From positions 24,647-88,646 of the forward strand of contig JAEHCK010000002.1 of assembly GCA_020696345.1 (NCBI GenBank): 64,000 nucleotides of DNA, given 5' to 3'. The notes beneath the pieces were generated by a model. The model ran no database searches. It was given only the letters and a program-made list of their open reading frames with translations, and had not been told where the DNA came from. Below, one piece after another: positions 6,948 through 16,340 of the stretch. Made by a program: the position numbers and the translations under genes. The stretch's first letter is position 1. Each line of letters opens with the position of its first letter. This DNA comes from Thermoplasmata archaeon. Lineage in GTDB: Archaea; Thermoplasmatota; Penumbrarchaeia; JAEHCK01.

Positions 6948-9900
6948 TTACTTTTTTGGTTCGATCTTCTGAGCGGTAGGTGGAGCTGTAGGTGGCGTTG
7001 TGGGTTTTGCCGGAGCGGCAGCTGCGCTACCACCGGGCGGTAGCTGTGGTTGTTTTGGTGTTCCCTCTATTGCACTCGTCTCTGGTGTTTCCGGCGGTAA
7101 AGCTTGACCTCCACTGACGGGTCCACTTTCTAACGAGGATACACCCTTACGGTCCAAATCATCACCGAAATAGCTTGCATCATCCTCAACTTCATATGCC
7201 TCGCCAGGTTTCAAACCCTTGTCTTTTCCATATAAGCTCTCGCGCTCGGTTTTGGGTTTACGCTTACGCAGGATAACCAATACTGCAATTATCACAACGA
7301 TAATGATAATGATTATAAATATGCCGATCGCAATTGTAGCTGTACTTTCCTGACTCGTCGATTTTTCTCCATCGTCCTCTGCGTGTTTTACTTTGAATCT
7401 GATGGTATCTACAATGCCGGGTGCACCATTTGGCCCAATTCCACCATCTTGTACAAATAGTGTGAGGTTGTATGTTCCTTGTGAAAATGTATGTTCAAAT
7501 TTCAATTTCTCATCGCCGCCTGAATCTAATAGTTTATCCTCTTCAGTCCCCTGAGCTAACTTGGTGATATTTTTCGGGTCATCAAGGTCAAGATACCATT
7601 TGACTGTGATCTCATCGCCATCAGGATCCAGTGGGTAAGGCTGTGTTGTATAGATATTCAAGGATTTATCGGCGAAATACTCGCCATTTTTAGTTGGATT
7701 CTCGATATCAATGTCGGGTAAACTATTTTGGATCACTACCGATGTTTTGCCAATAGGGCCAAATTCAATACCGTCAAATGGCGTTATCTCAACCGTCCAG
7801 ACATCTCCTCGTGTGGTAACATCTGCCGGAATGGTTCTGATATCCTCGAATCGATCTTGGGTGTTATCATTCATAAGCCAGCGATATGTAAATGTGAGAT
7901 GGTCTCCATCCAGATCAACCTTTTGTGCAGGTTCAAGACATTCTAGCGGTGTTTTGGATGTTGGCATGCTGGGTACGATAATAACTTCCGGCACTTCAGG
8001 TATATTATTAACCACGGTGAATGTTATATTTTTAAATCCGGAGCGTGTGCCTTTACCCAATGCGAATACTTCAGCGTAATAGGTCGTACCATATTGTAAT
8101 GTTGTACTTAGGTTCTCATCTAAAATTTCAATACTTTTTCTTGAGATCTCTTCAGCTTCAAATATTTTCCTACCAGAACGATTATGTCCTTCCCAGACCG
8201 AAATTGTAAATTGATAATCATTAGAGATATGCATCCAACTCAATTCTGGTTTTATACTATGCGTTTCCCATTCATCAGGAATTATCGATTTGCCGGACTC
8301 GACCTTGAAATCATACGGCGGATCGAGTATCGACCTAATTAACGAGCGATCACTACAATCCAATACTTCTTGATTGAAACCATCATCGATCACACCCACT
8401 ATATAATAGTGGACGCCATATGTTAAATGAGTAATATCCCAAATGAATTGCCCCTTCGAACCGTCGTCATTTGCATATATGTAATCATTTTGATTTCTTT
8501 GGCCGTCGCCGTTAATATCTATTTGTATGGAATTCGCGTTTTCTGAAAGATTATTTACGAACGAGTTAGAATGGTATAAATATATCTTTGCGCCATCATC
8601 CAGGGCAGCTTCCGTACCCGAGTCCTCCCATTCTATTGAGAATAAAACATGACCGATATATTTAGTACTCCTTGGTGCGGTAATTCGTATATTCGGCGGT
8701 TCCGGTTTTTTCCAAAGTATATCGAGCGATCCGGGAGCATAACTGTATATTGTACTGACGCCATCTGTAATTACTCCGAAAATGGAATATTCCTCATCCG
8801 GCAGCTCATCTTCATCAAAGACCCAGGTATAACTATTGGGTGAATCATCCTCTTTGATGGTATCGGTAATTAATGTTCCGCTATATTTTTTGAATTTACC
8901 TTGATGATAATATAAGGAGATATCTGCATTATCGTCTACGTCCGAATCATCCCAGGTTATCGTGTACTCGCCGGTAACATCGTCAAGTGTTAGCCCGGTA
9001 TCCTTATCGGGATTCAGGAGTTTCAGGGTTGGTACTTGATTATACTCAAGAAAGATATCATGAATTTTTACCCGGCCTTCGGTGGGGCATTGGACCTCGA
9101 GTTTAATGGGGATATCTCCGTTTTCATCAACTTTATCCTGATGCTCTTTGATATAATTATTTAATTTTTGGCGGAATGGATTTGATGTCACCTCGGGTGA
9201 TACTGTCTCACCGTCTCCTACATTTAATGTACAGTTGTACCAGATGTTCAGATCATCAAACCGGATCCGGCCAGGTTCGCCGATCTTAACATCAAGGTTG
9301 AACTTGACCATTTCATTACCAAAATCGTCTAACCATAAGTTGTTTGCAACAAATTGCTCGTCATCCAATAGCTCTCTGATCGTATCTTTGAATGAACTGA
9401 CAAGCTTGGTGGATGGATTGCTTTTTGTTAGATCTTTCTCCGCCATTAACCATTTTGTATTTGCTGCATCTTCTTTGATCCCTATTCTCGTGGTAATTGG
9501 CATGTCTGATGGTATCATGGACCTGATCACAACATCCGCATCGGTGCCGTCTGTCCAGCCTTTGCCGCTGTTGCGTGTACACCAGACAACATAAAACTTA
9601 TTATTGAATACTATTGAGTTTGCATAGAAATCATCACGGCCAACACCATCACCGTCAAAGGGCGAGACGTCCTGGCGCACACTCCATTCATTACCATCCC
9701 AGTGACGAGTTACAATATCACCATCCGGGTTATCTGCCCAGCGCTCGCCTTGTTCGCGACGCCAGACCACATAGAGTTTGTTATTGAATATTGTGAGTTC
9801 TGGTTTGTTATCGTAACCGCCATTTGTTTCGGGATCTGTTAACTCGACGGGGTCGGTCCAATTGATGCCATCCTCGGTATAACGGATCACGATATCGTAA

Positions 9901-11480
9901 TCAGTGCCATTGGTGATATTTGTATTTCGCGTTCGCCAGATACAATACAACCTGTTCTTACTTGTCACCGGGTCGGTATAAGATATCAATCGCGGATCTT
10001 CATCGGGTATGGAGGCTTGTTGGCCTTTGGCACCGTCGGGTGTGTCACCTTTAGGTGTCATCTCGATGAAATCACTCCAATTCTCGCCATCTTTTGAATA
10101 TCTGTAAACTAGGTCCCAATCATATTTGGTCTCAACATCTACTCGCTTTGTCCAATTGCCTGATTCATTCACATATCTCGGACCATTGGTTTCCCACATG
10201 GCAAATAGTGTGTTGTTCCAAACGGTCAGCGATGGTGCAAAATCCATATCCCACCATCTATCCCCAGCGGTCAGGTCAAAACCGTTTGACCAATCACCGT
10301 CATCACCTGTATCACTGCTGGAGATGATGATATCTCCGCGGTTGCTCCAGTGCCACCAACTAACATTCCATTCATAATTATTATGCGTCGTATTCCCAGT
10401 GTTATTTGACATCCAGATACAGTATATTTTATTTTTGAACTCCACCGCATTTGGTCTTTGGTCGGTTATCGCCCAGGGACGGATCTCTGTGTCACTGATA
10501 TCGCTGTCGTTATTTTTCGTATAATTTTCCTCATTTGCATTGTTGGTAGGATGTGTTATCTCTACATAAGGATCCCAGCCTGAACTTGGATCATACCACC
10601 GGGCAACTATATCACGATCCGTACCGTTTGTAAGACCGCCAGACCAGGTAACGCCATCAAAATTTGGGTAATTATAAAAGCTCATTGAGCCCCAGAATAC
10701 GCCCATGCGACCATCGAATTCAACAACATATGGATGGAAATCGCCGGCTAAGTGTGTTAATCCAGCTGAAGAGGGATATGGCACACAGGTGTCTGGTGAC
10801 GGGGTAAGCTCCATTGATTTCTGCAGCCAATTCACACCATCGGTGGTATAATTATATGAAATATCTGCATCTGATTCGCTGGTTTGTGTACTGTTATAAT
10901 CTCGATAGAACACCCATAACCTGTTCTGGAACACGAATGGCATGGGATCCTGGTTCCAAGTTGCGTAATCTGGCAAGTTCAACTCGGTAATGCCTGGTTC
11001 CCAATGATCATATTCATAAGCCGTAATTTTAGTAGATGCACTGCTCACATCTGCATCTACAGGTAAAAGGAACGATAATGTGTCATTGTACCCATCACTA
11101 TCATAAGTGAGGTTCACACGTACTTGACTATTAGAGAAATATCTCTGGTTGCCAAACGCACCATGACCCGTGCCCTGGTAGGCCCAATCGATCGGTAAAA
11201 CTTCACCTAATTTCATCTCGATATTTTCTGGATACACACCATTATCATTCGCCAAGGTGGTGAAATTTACTGTCATCTTTGTAACATTTGCATCTGCGGG
11301 TATCTTTAAATATTTCACACCTGTACCGGGGAAATCAATAATCATATCGGCCGAGCCATCGGAAAACTTTGAAACGACTTTTCCCTCTGATTGTGGCATA
11401 AATAAAAACATATTCGTAAATGCTGACAAGACAAACACTAACAACAATATTACTGTAAAAATTTTGGACCGAGTCTTCAT
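6948..11480 (-). CDS. Very large membrane-anchored surface protein with sialidase/propeller-like repeats
   Basis: About 1510 residues from ATG 11480, which is preceded by GGTGAT; an upstream ATG at 11525 would add 15 residues. The start KTRSKIFTVILLLVFVLSAFTNMFLF is a signal peptide. Residues about 165-670 contain repeated blocks of the type 'W...D...P.LTVFNNKLYVVW', resembling BNR/sialidase-type beta-propeller blades. After that come Ig/fibronectin-like domains with 'DSDVDDNADISLYY' motifs. Near residue 1380 a membrane segment of Ile/Val ends in RKRK, followed by a roughly 100-residue cytoplasmic tail rich in Pro, Ala and Gly. The layout is that of a type I surface protein with a large outer part. 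Ligand unknown; enzyme activity is not implied. It is upstream of the Ser-Glu protein on the same strand. Confidence 0.8.
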   Translation of the reverse strand: MKTRSKIFTVILLLVFVLSAFTNMFLFMPQSEGKVVSKFSDGSADMIIDFPGTGVKYLKIPADANVTKMTVNFTTLANDNGVYPENIEMKLGEVLPIDWAYQGTGHGAFGNQRYFSNSQVRVNLTYDSDGYNDTLSFLLPVDADVSSASTKITAYEYDHWEPGITELNLPDYATWNQDPMPFVFQNRLWVFYRDYNSTQTSESDADISYNYTTDGVNWLQKSMELTPSPDTCVPYPSSAGLTHLAGDFHPYVVEFDGRMGVFWGSMSFYNYPNFDGVTWSGGLTNGTDRDIVARWYDPSSGWDPYVEITHPTNNANEENYTKNNDSDISDTEIRPWAITDQRPNAVEFKNKIYCIWMSNNTGNTTHNNYEWNVSWWHWSNRGDIIISSSDTGDDGDWSNGFDLTAGDRWWDMDFAPSLTVWNNTLFAMWETNGPRYVNESGNWTKRVDVETKYDWDLVYRYSKDGENWSDFIEMTPKGDTPDGAKGQQASIPDEDPRLISYTDPVTSKNRLYCIWRTRNTNITNGTDYDIVIRYTEDGINWTDPVELTDPETNGGYDNKPELTIFNNKLYVVWRREQGERWADNPDGDIVTRHWDGNEWSVRQDVSPFDGDGVGRDDFYANSIVFNNKFYVVWCTRNSGKGWTDGTDADVVIRSMIPSDMPITTRIGIKEDAANTKWLMAEKDLTKSNPSTKLVSSFKDTIRELLDDEQFVANNLWLDDFGNEMVKFNLDVKIGEPGRIRFDDLNIWYNCTLNVGDGETVSPEVTSNPFRQKLNNYIKEHQDKVDENGDIPIKLEVQCPTEGRVKIHDIFLEYNQVPTLKLLNPDKDTGLTLDDVTGEYTITWDDSDVDDNADISLYYHQGKFKKYSGTLITDTIKEDDSPNSYTWVFDEDELPDEEYSIFGVITDGVSTIYSYAPGSLDILWKKPEPPNIRITAPRSTKYIGHVLFSIEWEDSGTEAALDDGAKIYLYHSNSFVNNLSENANSIQIDINGDGQRNQNDYIYANDDGSKGQFIWDITHLTYGVHYYIVGVIDDGFNQEVLDCSDRSLIRSILDPPYDFKVESGKSIIPDEWETHSIKPELSWMHISNDYQFTISVWEGHNRSGRKIFEAEEISRKSIEILDENLSTTLQYGTTYYAEVFALGKGTRSGFKNITFTVVNNIPEVPEVIIVPSMPTSKTPLECLEPAQKVDLDGDHLTFTYRWLMNDNTQDRFEDIRTIPADVTTRGDVWTVEITPFDGIEFGPIGKTSVVIQNSLPDIDIENPTKNGEYFADKSLNIYTTQPYPLDPDGDEITVKWYLDLDDPKNITKLAQGTEEDKLLDSGGDEKLKFEHTFSQGTYNLTLFVQDGGIGPNGAPGIVDTIRFKVKHAEDDGEKSTSQESTATIAIGIFIIIIIIVVIIAVLVILRKRKPKTERESLYGKDKGLKPGEAYEVEDDASYFGDDLDRKGVSSLESGPVSGGQALPPETPETSAIEGTPKQPQLPPGGSAAAAPAKPTTPPTAPPTAQKIEPKK

Positions 11481-11660
11481 GGGATCACCCATAATTTGGC
11501 TTTTAAATTGATAATAAACAACCACTTAATATAGTTTGTGCATTCATATAATTATTTTAAAGTGATGGTTCATTAAATTTCTATTACACTTTTCTCCTTA
11601 TTTATATGTAGTGTATTCATGTGCTAAATTGTAACATTATGTCATTTTTCATGTCATGTT

Positions 11661-12620
11661 TCACTTCATTTTACTGCCAACAAGTACAAAATGCGCGATT
11701 AACGCCTCAAGCTGGATACGTTCATTGCTTCCCTCGACCAACCTGAATTCCACATTACCTATCTGGTCCACAAGTTCAACTTTGGTGATATCTGGGATAT
11801 CGAGATTGAACACTTCATGATGTATTTGTCGAATGATATCTTCACCCGAAAGGCCGTAGTTTATCAATAATTTATCCAAATGCTCCCTGGCCTTTAAAAA
11901 GTTGCTGGTAAGCGCCAAGTGCAACAACTCCTGAACATCTTCCGGGCGTGCCGTAGCAGAAGATTTGTATAAAATTTCATCGGTGATCTCAGAGCTCAGT
12001 ACGGCACCGACCTGAAGGGCATTGATTGCCTTTCGCATATCACCACGGGCTACATATAAAAGTGCGGTATATCCATCTTCCGTGATCTTCAGACCCTCTT
12101 GAACCGCTATTTGCCCCATATATTTCTTAATGTCATCTTTGAGTAATGACCGAAATCTAAAAACTGCACATCTGGATTGTATAGGCTCGATGATCTTGCT
12201 ACTGTAATTACATGACAAGATAAATCTACAGGTACCTGAGTACCGTTCCATTGTACGGCGCAATGCTGCCTGTGCCTCGGGGGTTAGAGCGTCTGCCTCA
12301 TCAAGGAAAATGATCTTGAACTGCATTTTGCCTATGGGTTGTGTGCGGGCGAACTCCTTGATCTTTGTCCGCACAACGGTAATCCCGCGTTCATCAGAGG
12401 CGTTAAGTTCGTGAAAGTTCTGCAGCCACACCTCGCCATAAAATTCGTGTGCAAGTGCAAGCGCACTAGTGGTCTTGCCAGTACCCGGAGGACCTGCGAA
12501 TAATAGATGGGGTAGATTGCCTGTGGATATATACGCTATAAGCCGTTCCGTGATTTCGGTCTGACCTACTATTTCGTCCAGTTTCTTTGGTCTGTATTTT
12601 TCTGCCCAGATCGCTTTCAT
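11661..12620 (-). CDS. rfcS: Replication factor C small subunit
   Basis: A 319-residue AAA+ clamp-loader subunit, the usual archaeal length, that loads PCNA on primed DNA. Walker A GPPGTGKTT is near residue 44, Walker B IFLDEADAL near 105, and the clamp-loader box SRC (QSRCAVFRF) near 150. The N-terminal AEKYRPKKLDEIVGQ is the RFC box that opens nearly all small subunits, so the start at 12620 is secure. The large subunit is not in this window. PolB, the presumed partner polymerase, lies 42 kb away. The gene is divergent from the GLTNG protein gene with about 420 bp of AT-rich DNA between. Confidence 0.97.
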   Translation of the reverse strand: MKAIWAEKYRPKKLDEIVGQTEITERLIAYISTGNLPHLLFAGPPGTGKTTSALALAHEFYGEVWLQNFHELNASDERGITVVRTKIKEFARTQPIGKMQFKIIFLDEADALTPEAQAALRRTMERYSGTCRFILSCNYSSKIIEPIQSRCAVFRFRSLLKDDIKKYMGQIAVQEGLKITEDGYTALLYVARGDMRKAINALQVGAVLSSEITDEILYKSSATARPEDVQELLHLALTSNFLKAREHLDKLLINYGLSGEDIIRQIHHEVFNLDIPDITKVELVDQIGNVEFRLVEGSNERIQLEALIAHFVLVGSKMK

Positions 12621-13042
12621 GCGCTCCCCTGTAAATTGGTAGTAAAATTGATTAATAACATTCTATTCTAAATAGTTTACCTAAGGGTGATTAAAAGTAT
12701 AATTATATTTCAATTATAAAATAATATTGAGAAAATTTTATTAGTTTGAATTACATATCCATTTTTCCATTTAAATTAAGATTCAATTAAGAAATTAATA
12801 TATTTCACATCGGATCCCCCACGGTTCAAAATTAATTAATAAATACCCCTCGGTAATGGCGTTTAAGATTCGATTTCAAGTTCATAATGAAGGCGATCTA
12901 TCTTCTTTCGTAATTAATAATAATTAAATACTACAAAATATTATCAATATTTATCAATAGTAGTAGAAAATATGGATATGAAATATCCAAACCTCGCTAT
13001 AAAGCACTTATTAAAAACCGCACAAGGGGAGGAGGTTATTTG
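12621..13042. other. AT-rich divergent promoter region (rfcS / GLTNG protein)
   Basis: No convincing gene is seen. The strand leading to the plus gene ends with a very strong ribosome binding site GGGGAGGAGGT (13026-13036), 6 bases before ATG 13043. Several A/T runs could act as TATA elements for either direction, but I cannot single one out. A 23-codon ORF at about 12856 is dismissed. Confidence 0.5.
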
Positions 13043-16000
13043 ATGAGATTAAATTCAAGTGTGGGTAACACCCAGCTGAACATCCCTAAAAACTTTTCAA
13101 TTGGACCTAGGAAGCAATGTAAGAACCAAAATAGCCTCATTGTGTGTAATGATCTTTCAAAGATTGATAAGCTTAGAAGACACAATCTCAATGGTATTCC
13201 GACCAAACAGGGTTTAACTAATTGTGCTGGTCTGACCAATGGCAGCGGCCTGACTAATGGAAATGGATTAACCAACGGCAGCGGCCTGACCAATGGTAAC
13301 GGCCTTACTAATGGAAATGGATTAACTAACGGCAACGGTTTGACCAACGGCAACGGCCTTACTAATGGAAATGGTCTTACACTCCGGCACATGATAATTC
13401 ATAAACGAAGACATAAAGAGTCAGTAAAACTGTTTAACCGCAGAAAAAGAATAATTAATGTGTTGGTTGCTATAATATTGATATTAATACCTATTGGCAT
13501 CTATTTAATAGATTATCAAAATACTGATAGTGGAATAGTGATAGATGGAAATTTTCAGGACTGGAACGAAATAGAAGAGATCGATGATCGCGAAGATGAC
13601 CAACTTTATCACCCCAATATTAATATTGTTAAGTGTAAAATGGTTAAAAACGATAACAGGATTTCCTTTTTTATTAGAGTTAAAGGAAGGATATTAGAGG
13701 GTAGCCAGGCCGAAGAAGGCGAACCTTATACCGACACGGTTAGAATATTTATAGATAATGATGCAAATTCAAATACGGGGTATATGATCAATGGCTTGGG
13801 TGCGGATTACTTAATAGAGATCCATGGTAAAGCCGGCCGGCCAATTTTTTCATCTCTGGCGAAATTTGATCCGCAATATGAAACAACAAAATATCGTAAA
13901 CAGACCGATTGGAACGCATGGAAAATTATACAGACACCACAAGTTGCCGCCAGCACAAATCGACTTGAAACTCAAATAATACTGCCCGACATTAACAATA
14001 ATAATGCATATCCTAATTCTAAAGTGAATCAAGATCAGGTGTATGCATATGTCCAAGTGGCGGGTGCAAACGGTGATGAAGACTTTTCTGATTATATTAT
14101 AAATAATATCCCGAATCGCTTGGTAGTAACCCAAAATAGCCTCGCACCTAACAATCTAACCGAGCATGTCTCCGAGGTACTGGAAGTGAAATTTGAAGCT
14201 ATTGGGAAAGATATTCAAGTAAATTCGATCTTCTTTACCCATGAAGGTGCGGGTAATTTAATAAGCGATTGGAAACCCACTATCATTAAAAAAGATACGA
14301 TTTTAAAATATATTGCACGATTAGATGTGAGCTCATCAAAAACCGCGGACTTTGCTAGTGTGCGAATAGATTCGCCAAATGATATCTTGTTGTCAGACAA
14401 TGTGCCAATTACACTCCATGGAACTGGTATGGCGGCTTACATACGTGCACCACCTAAAGAGATCATGATCGACGGTGCGTTCGGCGATTGGCAGGATATT
14501 GAGCCCGAAACGGACATACTAAATGATGACTCGGTGAATGGCAATTCCAATATAGATATTACAGATTATTATAGCATTAAAATGAAAGATAAATTATCAT
14601 TTTATTTAAAAGTTGATGGCACTATGATGAAGGGTTCGAAGATCCTGGCCTCACCATTTCTTCTACCCAAGTCAACACCAGACATAAAAATCAATATTGA
14701 AGAAATAAAAACACATTCTGAGAATAGCTCCAATGTATTTTCAGAACTGCCTGAATTAATTGGTTTCGATATTGCATATATCTTCATAGATACCGATCGA
14801 AACCCGGTCACGGGAAATACTTTGGACCTGCCAATTGGCGCCGAATATATGGTTAAAATATTGGGTCTGGATGGAAAAATAATAGCTCGCGAGTTATATA
14901 AATATGAACCATCGGAAAGTGCCGATCATGATTGGGAGAAATTGGAGGAAGTGAAAGTATTTGCGGCTACAGATGCCAAACAACTTGAAGCACAAATTTC
15001 AACTGAAACGTTTATGGATCTTTCATCTTCGATCGAGGACATTAACGTGTATTTTATAATGACGGACTGGCAAAAAAACAAGGATGAGACGACGAGCCTT
15101 CAAGTGACCAAAAACATTCCGAATGAGGCCGAATGGTTAGCATCATGGTTATCCGATCAAGATACAAACAAAATTGATACTCTTGAAGGTACAAGAGGTT
15201 GGCCTTCAACAACTTTAGATAGCATAGGTACTGTGGGATTGCACACATCAATTGTGCTTGATAATAGTAATGATCCACATATTTGTTACTATAATTCTTC
15301 CGACAGTGCATTAAAATATGTTTATTGGGACGCTGGGCCCATGAAATGGAGCAATACAACTGTTGATGGAAATGGCATGACATACGATGTTGGAATGTAC
15401 GCATCTATGGCATTAGACGGTGCCAATAATCCGCATATCAGCTATTATAATGTTACTGGCACTAGTTTGAAATATGCTCATTGGGACCCTGGGCTGATGA
15501 AATGGATCATTGAAACTATCGATGGTGCGGGTGTGAACGATGTTGGAATGTACACATCTATAGCAATGGACAATGTAGATATGCCACATATCAGCTATTA
15601 TAATTCTACCAAGAATACTTTGAAATATGCATATAATAACAGCGGGGTTTGGAGCGTTGAAACTGTAGATGGTGGTGCAGGTGCGGGTGGGGACGATGTT
15701 GGAAAGTACACATCTATAGCATTAGACATCTTAAATATGCCACATATCAGCTATTATAATGTATCTAGCGCAGCTTTGTTATATGCATATAATAACAGCG
15801 GGATTTGGAGCTTTGATACTGTAGACGACAATGGTTACAATGTGGGTATGTACACATCAATAGCATTAGACGGCAGCAATAAGCCACATATCAGCTATTA
15901 TAACGTAAGTGATACAGCTTTGAAATATGCCAACAATATCACAGGGACATGGAGCAATGAAACTATAGATGGAAATGGCACGACATACAATGTTGGAATG

Positions 16001-16339
16001 TACACATCCATAGGCTTTGACCAAGGAGGTATTTTACCATTTATTAGCTATTATAATGTAACCGGCGGCGATCTACAATGTGCGATTAATAACCTTATAA
16101 GTTGGTCCATAACAACTGTTGATACCGGGGGTGATGTTGGACAATACACATCTATTGACATTGATGGCTCTAACATTCATATAAGTTATTTTGATGTAAC
16201 AAATGGAGATCTTAAGTATTGTAACAATATTCCTGAGTATCAAACACTTGTTCTTCCAATATTTATATTCTTGATTTTCATTGCAACGTTTTGGTCTAAA
16301 AAGAGATCTGGATCCAGATCCAGTAAGGGGGTGATTTAA
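13043..16339 (+). CDS. GLTNG-repeat surface protein with DOMON-like domains and PEF-CTERM-like tail
   Basis: A 1098-residue protein starting at ATG 13043 after a strong Shine-Dalgarno; an in-frame TTG at 13040 is less likely. Order: an N-terminal hydrophilic region; ten six-residue units GLTNGN/S (about residues 57-116); a basic stretch; a membrane segment INVLVAIILILIPIGIYLI (about 137-156), so the repeats are probably cytoplasmic by the positive-inside rule; a first DOMON/CBM9-like domain opening with IVIDGNFQDW and holding FIDNDANSNTGY and GADYLIEI; a second one starting MIDGAFGDW; about seven 50-55 residue repeats with PHISYYN and VGMYTSIALD (probably propeller blades); and a C-terminal IPEYQTLVLP hydrophobic segment ending KKRSGSR, like PEF-CTERM sorting tails. 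The next gene starts one base after its stop. Function unknown; it shares this layout with the 2140-residue protein at 47716-54138. Confidence 0.85.
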   Translation: MRLNSSVGNTQLNIPKNFSIGPRKQCKNQNSLIVCNDLSKIDKLRRHNLNGIPTKQGLTNCAGLTNGSGLTNGNGLTNGSGLTNGNGLTNGNGLTNGNGLTNGNGLTNGNGLTLRHMIIHKRRHKESVKLFNRRKRIINVLVAIILILIPIGIYLIDYQNTDSGIVIDGNFQDWNEIEEIDDREDDQLYHPNINIVKCKMVKNDNRISFFIRVKGRILEGSQAEEGEPYTDTVRIFIDNDANSNTGYMINGLGADYLIEIHGKAGRPIFSSLAKFDPQYETTKYRKQTDWNAWKIIQTPQVAASTNRLETQIILPDINNNNAYPNSKVNQDQVYAYVQVAGANGDEDFSDYIINNIPNRLVVTQNSLAPNNLTEHVSEVLEVKFEAIGKDIQVNSIFFTHEGAGNLISDWKPTIIKKDTILKYIARLDVSSSKTADFASVRIDSPNDILLSDNVPITLHGTGMAAYIRAPPKEIMIDGAFGDWQDIEPETDILNDDSVNGNSNIDITDYYSIKMKDKLSFYLKVDGTMMKGSKILASPFLLPKSTPDIKINIEEIKTHSENSSNVFSELPELIGFDIAYIFIDTDRNPVTGNTLDLPIGAEYMVKILGLDGKIIARELYKYEPSESADHDWEKLEEVKVFAATDAKQLEAQISTETFMDLSSSIEDINVYFIMTDWQKNKDETTSLQVTKNIPNEAEWLASWLSDQDTNKIDTLEGTRGWPSTTLDSIGTVGLHTSIVLDNSNDPHICYYNSSDSALKYVYWDAGPMKWSNTTVDGNGMTYDVGMYASMALDGANNPHISYYNVTGTSLKYAHWDPGLMKWIIETIDGAGVNDVGMYTSIAMDNVDMPHISYYNSTKNTLKYAYNNSGVWSVETVDGGAGAGGDDVGKYTSIALDILNMPHISYYNVSSAALLYAYNNSGIWSFDTVDDNGYNVGMYTSIALDGSNKPHISYYNVSDTALKYANNITGTWSNETIDGNGTTYNVGMYTSIGFDQGGILPFISYYNVTGGDLQCAINNLISWSITTVDTGGDVGQYTSIDIDGSNIHISYFDVTNGDLKYCNNIPEYQTLVLPIFIFLIFIATFWSKKRSGSRSSKGVI
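13211..13390 (+). repeat. 18-bp coding tandem repeat (GLTNGN/S, ten units)
   Basis: Ten consecutive 18-base units encode GLTNCA, GLTNGS, GLTNGN and so on, ending in GLTLRH. Codons vary at third positions (AAT/AAC, GGT/GGC/GGA), so the peptide is kept while the DNA drifts. That suggests selection on the protein sequence and not only slippage. The antisense ORF across it (13036-13392) is a shadow. Confidence 0.85.
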
Positions 16340-16340
16340 T

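Noticed and set aside
13036-13392. 118-codon minus-strand ORF rich in PLV and Pro
   Set aside because: It is the complement of the GLTNG coding repeat; the periodic peptide is an artefact of the 18-bp repeat.
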